In this document: piece after piece, positions 31,637-36,304 of the stretch
Position numbering within the stretch: the stretch's first letter is position 1
How the letters are laid out: each line of letters opens with the position of its first letter
Source: Acidobacteriaceae bacterium
Lineage (GTDB): Bacteria > Acidobacteriota > Terriglobia > Terriglobales > Acidobacteriaceae
Length of the DNA: 36,304 bases
Assembly (NCBI GenBank): GCA_030038435.1
Contig: JASHOY010000310.1
Coordinates: forward strand, 1-36,304
Direction: 5' to 3'
Notes under the pieces: generated by a model
The model's database searches: none
Seen by the model: only the letters and a program-made list of their open reading frames with translations
What the model was told of the DNA's origin: nothing
Translations under genes and position numbers: made by a program

Positions 31637-32968
31637 ATGGCGCCCTCCACCCGGACCGAGACCGCTGGCCTCAAGCGCAGTCTGCGCTTCTGGGATCTGG
31701 TGCTTTTCGGCATCATCCTCATTCAGCCCACGGCGCCCATGCCTGTCTTTGGCGTACTCTACAATGTCTCCCGCGGCCACGTCGTTTCGGTCATTTTGCT
31801 TGCCATGGTGGCCATGCTCTTCACTTCCATCAGTTATGGGCGCATGGCCCGCGCGTATCCTCACGGCGGCTCGGCCTTTCTCTACGTCGGCAAAGAAATT
31901 CACACCAGCCTGGGCTATCTCACCGGCTGGTGTCTAATCCTGGACTATGTGGCCAATCCGCTCATTTGCACCATCTGGTGCAGCCACGCAGCCATGAACT
32001 TTCTGCCGGAAGTGCCCTATTCGGCCTGGGTCGCTTTCTTCGCTCTCTTCTTTACAATTCTGAACTGCAACGGTGTTGAGACATCGGCGCGAATCAACGC
32101 CGGCATGGCGGCTGCGCTTGGGGTCGTGGTTTTGCTGGTGCTGATCGCAGCACTCAGATGGCTCCTGCACCTCTCCCATCCCGGCGTTGGCTTTTTCTTG
32201 CAGCCTTTCTATGACCGGACCACATTCAGCACTGCCGGCCTGCTGCGCGGCACTTCTATCGCGGTGCTCACCTACATCGGTTTCGACGGCATCTCCATGC
32301 TCGCCGACGAAGCTACAGATCCGGTACACAGCATACCTCGAGCCATCGTGTTCACCTGCTTCATCACCGGCGTACTCGCCGCCATTGAGGTCTATGCGGC
32401 TCAACTGGTATGGCCACGCGGAATGGCTTTCCCCGACATCGATACCGCCTATGTCAGCGTTTCGGCGCGCATGGGCGGTCCCATTCTCTTCGTTATCGTG
32501 AATGCGTCGCTGTTGCTGGCCACGGTCGGCTCCGGCATGGCCTCCCAGCTTGGTGCGGCGCGTCTGCTTTACGCCATGGGCCAGGACGGAGCATTGCCCG
32601 CTCGCTTTTTCGCAGCCGTGCATCCCAAAAGCCGCATCCCGCGCAATAATGTGCTCCTCGTCGGCGCCATCTGTCTGGCGGGGGGACTGATCTTCAATTA
32701 CCAGCTCGGCACCGAGTTGCTGAACTATGGCGCTTTGCTGGCTTTCATGGGTGTCAATCTCGCCTCCATTCTTCGCGGCTGGCGACAGGCCCGCTTCAGA
32801 CAAATGGTTCCCATACTGATCTCGGCATGCGGACTTGTGACATGCTTCTTTCTTTGGATAAACCTCGGCTCGCTGGCGCGCATCGTGGGCACAACCTGGG
32901 CCGTGGCCGGCATCCTCTTGTGGGTGGTCCGACGCCGCTTCACCATGCTTCCCGGAGAAGCCGTATGA
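31637..32968 (+). CDS. APC-superfamily permease
   Basis: The 443-aa product has about twelve membrane helices and the APC pattern. The first helix is unwound-looking (FWDLVLFGIILIQPTAPMPVFG). YGRMARAYPHGGSAFLYVGKE and GYLTGWCLILDY follow, then IAVLTYIGFDGISMLADEATDP and LGAARLLYAMGQDGALPARFFAAVHPKSRIPRNNVLL. APC carriers usually take up amino acids or amines. Here the gene is under a LacI-type operator and its stop overlaps a PfkB sugar kinase (ATGA), so the substrate may instead be an amino-sugar, polyol- or nucleoside-like compound. That is inference. AAGGAT precedes the ATG at 31637. Confidence 0.88.
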   Translation: MAPSTRTETAGLKRSLRFWDLVLFGIILIQPTAPMPVFGVLYNVSRGHVVSVILLAMVAMLFTSISYGRMARAYPHGGSAFLYVGKEIHTSLGYLTGWCLILDYVANPLICTIWCSHAAMNFLPEVPYSAWVAFFALFFTILNCNGVETSARINAGMAAALGVVVLLVLIAALRWLLHLSHPGVGFFLQPFYDRTTFSTAGLLRGTSIAVLTYIGFDGISMLADEATDPVHSIPRAIVFTCFITGVLAAIEVYAAQLVWPRGMAFPDIDTAYVSVSARMGGPILFVIVNASLLLATVGSGMASQLGAARLLYAMGQDGALPARFFAAVHPKSRIPRNNVLLVGAICLAGGLIFNYQLGTELLNYGALLAFMGVNLASILRGWRQARFRQMVPILISACGLVTCFFLWINLGSLARIVGTTWAVAGILLWVVRRRFTMLPGEAV

Positions 32969-33993
32969 CCGACCCCTCATCTTTGCCGCCAATAAATCAT
33001 TCCAGGCGCTTTGACTTTACACTGGCCGGCGATACCGATCTCGACATCCTGCTCTATGGCCTTCCTGAGAATCTGCCGCTGGAGCGGGAACTCCTGGCAG
33101 AGGGCCTTGCCGTTCGCGTCGGAGGGTCGAGTGCGATCACGGCACACAATCTCGCCGCGCTGGGCAACTCGGTCGGCTTCATCACCCCCCTCAGCGGCGA
33201 TAACTTCGGCGCTCTCTGCCAAACCGAGCTGCGAAGGGCCGGAGTCGACCTCTCCCGCTCGGTTCCGGTGCGGCATACTCCGAGCGGCGTCACCGTTCAC
33301 CTGCAGCACCGGGAAACGCGCCACATGTTCACCTACGCGGGCGCAACCTTTCAACTCCGCTTCGATAATCTCGACCTCGACTACCTGGCAGACGCGCGCC
33401 ACTTCCACATGTGCTCCTACTATCTGCAGCGCGCACTCACCTTTCAGATCCCCAGACTCCTGGCCGCGCTTAAGCAGAGAGGCCTCACCATCTCCCTTGA
33501 CCCCAACGACGATCCAAAGCAGCACTGGGATGACGGCATCCTTGACGCGCTGCAGTTTGTCGATATTTTGATGCCCAACGAGCGCGAAGCGTGCCAGATG
33601 GCCAAGGAACCGGATCCGGAAAGAGCCATCATCCAGCTCCGCCAGCGGGTTCCGCTGCTGATAATCAAGCGCGGCGCAATGGGTGCTTCGGCCTATACCA
33701 GCGCTGGCGAATGGCACCTTCCGGCGCGTTCCGTCGAAGTGATCGATGCCGTCGGTGCAGGAGATAGCTTTAACGCTGGATTCCTGCATGCCTGGCTACG
33801 TAATTGGCCCGTTGAAAAAGCCCTTGCCTTCGGAAATCTCGCTGGCGCTTGGTCTGCAACGGCAAGCGGGGGCACGGCGGCGTTTTGTGAAGAGCAATCC
33901 CTCCGCGATCTGGAAGAAACCTGGGCAGAAATGGAAGGATCAACTCAGTTCACACTTCAGAGCATTGCTGGATCTGGTCGGAAGGTCACATAA
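32965..33993 (+). CDS. PfkB/ribokinase-family sugar kinase
   Basis: The 342-aa product starts at ATG 32965, whose ATGA overlaps the permease stop; the open frame upstream to 32827 is inside the permease. It phosphorylates a sugar or similar alcohol with ATP. Visible features are AGDTDLDILLYG, RVGGSSAITAHNLAALGNSVGFI (signature 1-like), a lid-like TYAGATFQL, SLDPNDDPKQHW, DILMPNEREACQMA (the N-x-x-E motif), LLIIKRGAMGASAY and signature 2, DAVGAGDSFNAGFLHAWL, with the catalytic Asp of GAGD. It forms a translationally coupled pair with the APC permease, so the imported compound is probably phosphorylated at once. Confidence 0.92.
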   Translation: MTDPSSLPPINHSRRFDFTLAGDTDLDILLYGLPENLPLERELLAEGLAVRVGGSSAITAHNLAALGNSVGFITPLSGDNFGALCQTELRRAGVDLSRSVPVRHTPSGVTVHLQHRETRHMFTYAGATFQLRFDNLDLDYLADARHFHMCSYYLQRALTFQIPRLLAALKQRGLTISLDPNDDPKQHWDDGILDALQFVDILMPNEREACQMAKEPDPERAIIQLRQRVPLLIIKRGAMGASAYTSAGEWHLPARSVEVIDAVGAGDSFNAGFLHAWLRNWPVEKALAFGNLAGAWSATASGGTAAFCEEQSLRDLEETWAEMEGSTQFTLQSIAGSGRKVT

Positions 33994-34079
33994 GTCTGCC
34001 CGCCCTTCACCCCAGGAATGCTGGAGCGAACCTTTCCCTTTCCGGGCGGGTGAAGCGCTATCCTGCCGGCCCTTCGCGA

Positions 34080-34883
34080 TCAGGGAATGCGGCGCGCCAG
34101 ATGGAGAAGCGTAAGGTTGTGCTTACGAACTCGCCCCCCTGGACAGGCCTCGATGAGACGACGCATCTCGCCAAAGAGCCATTCTCGTTTGTCCGTTTCG
34201 AGCAAAACGTGGTCTGAGGCCGTGCGCATCAGTGCAACGTGTTCCTCGGCCGTAAACTCTTCCGACCATAGTCGCCGGATTACGCGCACTTCATCAAAGC
34301 AGCCGCTCTGCTCAATCTCGGCACAAGAGTCCGGAATGACTTCGGGCGGTGGAAGAGGCCACGGTACCCGGCCCATTCCTATCGCCGCGTAACACTGCTG
34401 AATCTCTTCAAAGAACGGATCGTAACCCTGGGGATAGACGTGTTCCGTCGTGGTGAACGCCAGCATGCCGCCGGGCCTGAGCGCCGCGGCGGCCTTTCGA
34501 TAGCGCAGCTCCGGATCGAGCCAATGCCATACCGTGATTGCTGCAACCAGGTCGAATTCTGGCGACGGCTCCCAATTTTCGAACCGCGTACAACGCACTT
34601 CGACATCCGCGAAGCCGGCAAGGTGCTGCTGCGCAAGCCGTGCCAGGTTCGCGCCCATTTCGAGTGCCAGAATTCGCGCTCCGCGCCGGGCCATGGGCAA
34701 CGTCGACTTGCCGCTCCCACAGCCTATCTCGAGCACGTATGGAGGCCGGTCATGCAGTCGCAACTCGGCAAAAAGGGTGTCGTAGAGCCATGCCGGCGGC
34801 TCGCGTCTGCCCCGATCAAACTGCTCCGCAATGGTGTCGAAGATCTGCGCACGCCGCAGCCGCTGTTCGGTGGAGAGCTGCAT
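34080..34883 (-). CDS. Class I SAM-dependent methyltransferase
   Basis: The 267-aa product has a Rossmann-like SAM fold. Motif I is VLEIGCGSGKST (residues 50-61), with an acidic residue at the end of strand 2 (RILALEMG). FDLVAAITVWHWLD is the motif IV region and LRPGGMLAFTT the motif VI region. It fits Methyltransferase_11/25-type small-molecule methylases such as trans-aconitate- or UbiE-like enzymes. The substrate is not indicated. The start ATG 34883 has only a weak GGTGAAG site. It converges with the kinase gene, with 85 bases between, and lies behind the amylase-family gene on the same strand with a 145-base gap. Confidence 0.88.
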   Translation of the reverse strand: MQLSTEQRLRRAQIFDTIAEQFDRGRREPPAWLYDTLFAELRLHDRPPYVLEIGCGSGKSTLPMARRGARILALEMGANLARLAQQHLAGFADVEVRCTRFENWEPSPEFDLVAAITVWHWLDPELRYRKAAAALRPGGMLAFTTTEHVYPQGYDPFFEEIQQCYAAIGMGRVPWPLPPPEVIPDSCAEIEQSGCFDEVRVIRRLWSEEFTAEEHVALMRTASDHVLLETDKREWLFGEMRRLIEACPGGRVRKHNLTLLHLARRIP

Positions 34884-35028
34884 TTCTTCACCGTATCACC
34901 CAGGGCGCGGACAGAGATTTCGTCCTTGCAGGACCGGGGCGCAGTAATTGATCAGCTTGCAATTCCAGGGAATCCGGTTTCAGCGTTCACTCCAAATGGT
35001 GCTTGCCCCTTGCTGGAGCCCATTGTCC

Positions 35029-36304
35029 TCAGCCCTTGCGCAGAATCTGCGCTTCCATCGGCTGCAACTGGACCTGGACCACGTTGACCGGGCCTTCCCC
35101 GTGCGTGCCGTCCACTTCCGCCACAGCCACATCTCCCGCTCCAAGCTGCAGCACTTGGCCTGGCTTCGCCGGCGCAGCTTGATTGCTGTAGAGAATTCGG
35201 ATCGTATCGCCAGGGGCGCTCAAACTCCCCTCAAGGATCACCCACACGCTCTGCGCGCTTGTGGTATTGAAATTCGCCACCGTGAGCACCTCCTGGTCAT
35301 TGAGGATGCGCGAGAATGCCAGGACGCCCGGCGAAATCGTCGAAACACCAAAATTCCGCTGATCCCCGGAAATAGGCCGAAAATAGAAGCGGCCGTAACG
35401 CAGCGCAGCCTGGCTGGCGCGCACCGCCGCAATCTGCTGAATGTGCAGATAAAAAGGATTCGCCGCATTGAACCCCGGCCCTCCCCACAACGCCTCGCGG
35501 ACCGCGGGATCGGGACCGGCGCCATGAAGTCCCTGCTCGGTTCCGTAATACACGCAGGGAATTCCCGGAAGCGCGAACAGGCACGCCAGCCCCGCAGTCA
35601 CCTGGGCATCGTAGATGGGAACACCGTCGGGCGGGATATAGCGAATGCGGGCATGGTTGTCGTGATTATCCAGAAAAGAGACGAAAAAGCGCGTGGCGTC
35701 ACCGTGCGAACTCAGGATGTCCTGCTCTACCTGCTTTCGGAACTGGTACATGGCCACCAGAGATGCGGGCGCGAGAGAGCCTTTCACCGCCGGCACCAGG
35801 TCGTTGTAGAGAGGATAATCAAGCGCTGCGTCCACCCCAACCAGGTCGCCTTGGTCCGATGTGTTGCGGCCAATGAATCGCGCTATATCGGTCTCTTCGT
35901 TGCCGTCGAGAACTTCGCCGAAGGTGAAGAAGTTCTTCTTGCCGATGCTCAGCGCAAACTCGCGCATCGAGTTGCCGAAAACCTGCGGCAGACCTCCCTT
36001 GAGATATCGCAGGGTGTCGATTCGGAACCCATCAATGTCATAGCGCGCGATGACATACTGATACGCACGGATCAGAATGTTCTGTACGTTCGTCTCCCAG
36101 GTGGACAGTTGCTTGAATGGCGGAAAATCCCCAACCGTGTCATCTCCGCTCGGCGCCGGATCTCCCTGCCGCCGGAAATACTCGTTCTGCTGCATCTCCA
36201 CCGGCCAGATCAGCTCATCCGCGCTGGGGCTGGGAACAACCCCGGGAGAGTTGTAAGCGGCAACCGCTGTCCCCGTCGCGTCGCGCCATTCCACATCCAT
36301 CCGG
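35029..36304 (-). CDS. GH13 alpha-amylase-family enzyme (5' end outside window)
   Basis: At least 424 residues are visible and the frame runs past the right edge, so the ATG at 36300 is probably internal. The catalytic set of GH13 is present: RYDIDGFRIDTLRYL with the nucleophile Asp, FFTFGEVLDG with the acid/base Glu and FVSFLDNHDNHAR with the transition-state Asp. ALPGIPCVYYGTEQGL follows, and a C-terminal beta domain (FSRILNDQEVLTVANFNTT, VNVVQVQLQPMEAQIL). It should act on alpha-1,4- or alpha-1,6-glucans. Hydrolase or transglycosylase activity cannot be decided from the visible part. A pairing with the upstream LacI-controlled locus is possible but not shown. Confidence 0.92.
   Translation of the reverse strand, partial: RMDVEWRDATGTAVAAYNSPGVVPSPSADELIWPVEMQQNEYFRRQGDPAPSGDDTVGDFPPFKQLSTWETNVQNILIRAYQYVIARYDIDGFRIDTLRYLKGGLPQVFGNSMREFALSIGKKNFFTFGEVLDGNEETDIARFIGRNTSDQGDLVGVDAALDYPLYNDLVPAVKGSLAPASLVAMYQFRKQVEQDILSSHGDATRFFVSFLDNHDNHARIRYIPPDGVPIYDAQVTAGLACLFALPGIPCVYYGTEQGLHGAGPDPAVREALWGGPGFNAANPFYLHIQQIAAVRASQAALRYGRFYFRPISGDQRNFGVSTISPGVLAFSRILNDQEVLTVANFNTTSAQSVWVILEGSLSAPGDTIRILYSNQAAPAKPGQVLQLGAGDVAVAEVDGTHGEGPVNVVQVQLQPMEAQILRKG

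Noticed and set aside
31934-32992. 352-aa minus-strand open frame opposite the permease
   Set aside because: The permease on the other strand has clear APC motifs. The antisense frame is hydrophilic with no family signs.
1-36304. tRNA genes, CRISPR arrays, prophage or toxin-antitoxin loci
   Set aside because: I looked in the intergenic regions for cloverleaf ends, regularly spaced repeats and small paired genes, and found none that I could support by eye.

Overview
The window looks like chromosomal DNA of an acidobacterium (Acidobacteriota, probably class Terriglobia). This is inferred from family content. There are three very large Oar-like TonB-dependent receptors with an N-terminal carboxypeptidase-regulatory-like domain (one truncated). 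There are two secreted VWFA-type proteins of the acidobacterial kind, and a winged-helix/membrane regulator whose N-terminal domain is typical of that phylum. BBP2-type porin, DUF6599 and DUF362 proteins are also present. I see no tRNA, rRNA, CRISPR array, prophage or origin.

Layout. 1-1476: the 3' end of an IS5-like transposase runs into the 3' remnant of an Oar-like receptor, so an insertion appears to have decapitated that gene. 1647-7270: a membrane-anchored winged-helix regulator is divergent from an intact Oar-like receptor (1203 aa). 7364-9881: a lipoprotein gene and mltG overlap, with ruvX divergent. 10110-12779: two divergent VWFA-domain secreted proteins. 13022-15685: tatA, a small conserved protein, a WCPDC thioredoxin-like protein, a CDP-alcohol phosphatidyltransferase and greA. 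16012-17602: a sigma-54-type promoter in front of a Gly/Ala-rich secreted protein, then a small ORF. 17686-20100: a BBP2-like porin divergent from an orphan OmpR/KdpE-type response regulator, with an 18-bp direct repeat pair between them.

20124-24512 is the most unusual block: a CRP/FNR-type palindrome at a class II position, then a four-gene + strand cluster. The genes are a NapH-NapG-like fusion polyferredoxin with six Cys clusters, a DUF6599 lipoprotein and two twin-arginine DUF362 proteins. I read this as a membrane/extracytoplasmic redox system that may take electrons from quinol and pass them to exported DUF362 proteins. Its substrate is unknown.

24588-33993 looks like a nutrient-use locus under one LacI-family repressor. 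An Oar-like receptor and a secreted toroid-like protein lie on the minus strand; lacI, an APC permease and a PfkB sugar kinase lie on the plus strand. Two near-identical 16-bp operators sit just downstream of consensus-like promoters, one in front of the receptor and one in front of the permease-kinase pair. 34080-36304: a methyltransferase and a GH13 alpha-amylase-family enzyme cut by the window edge.
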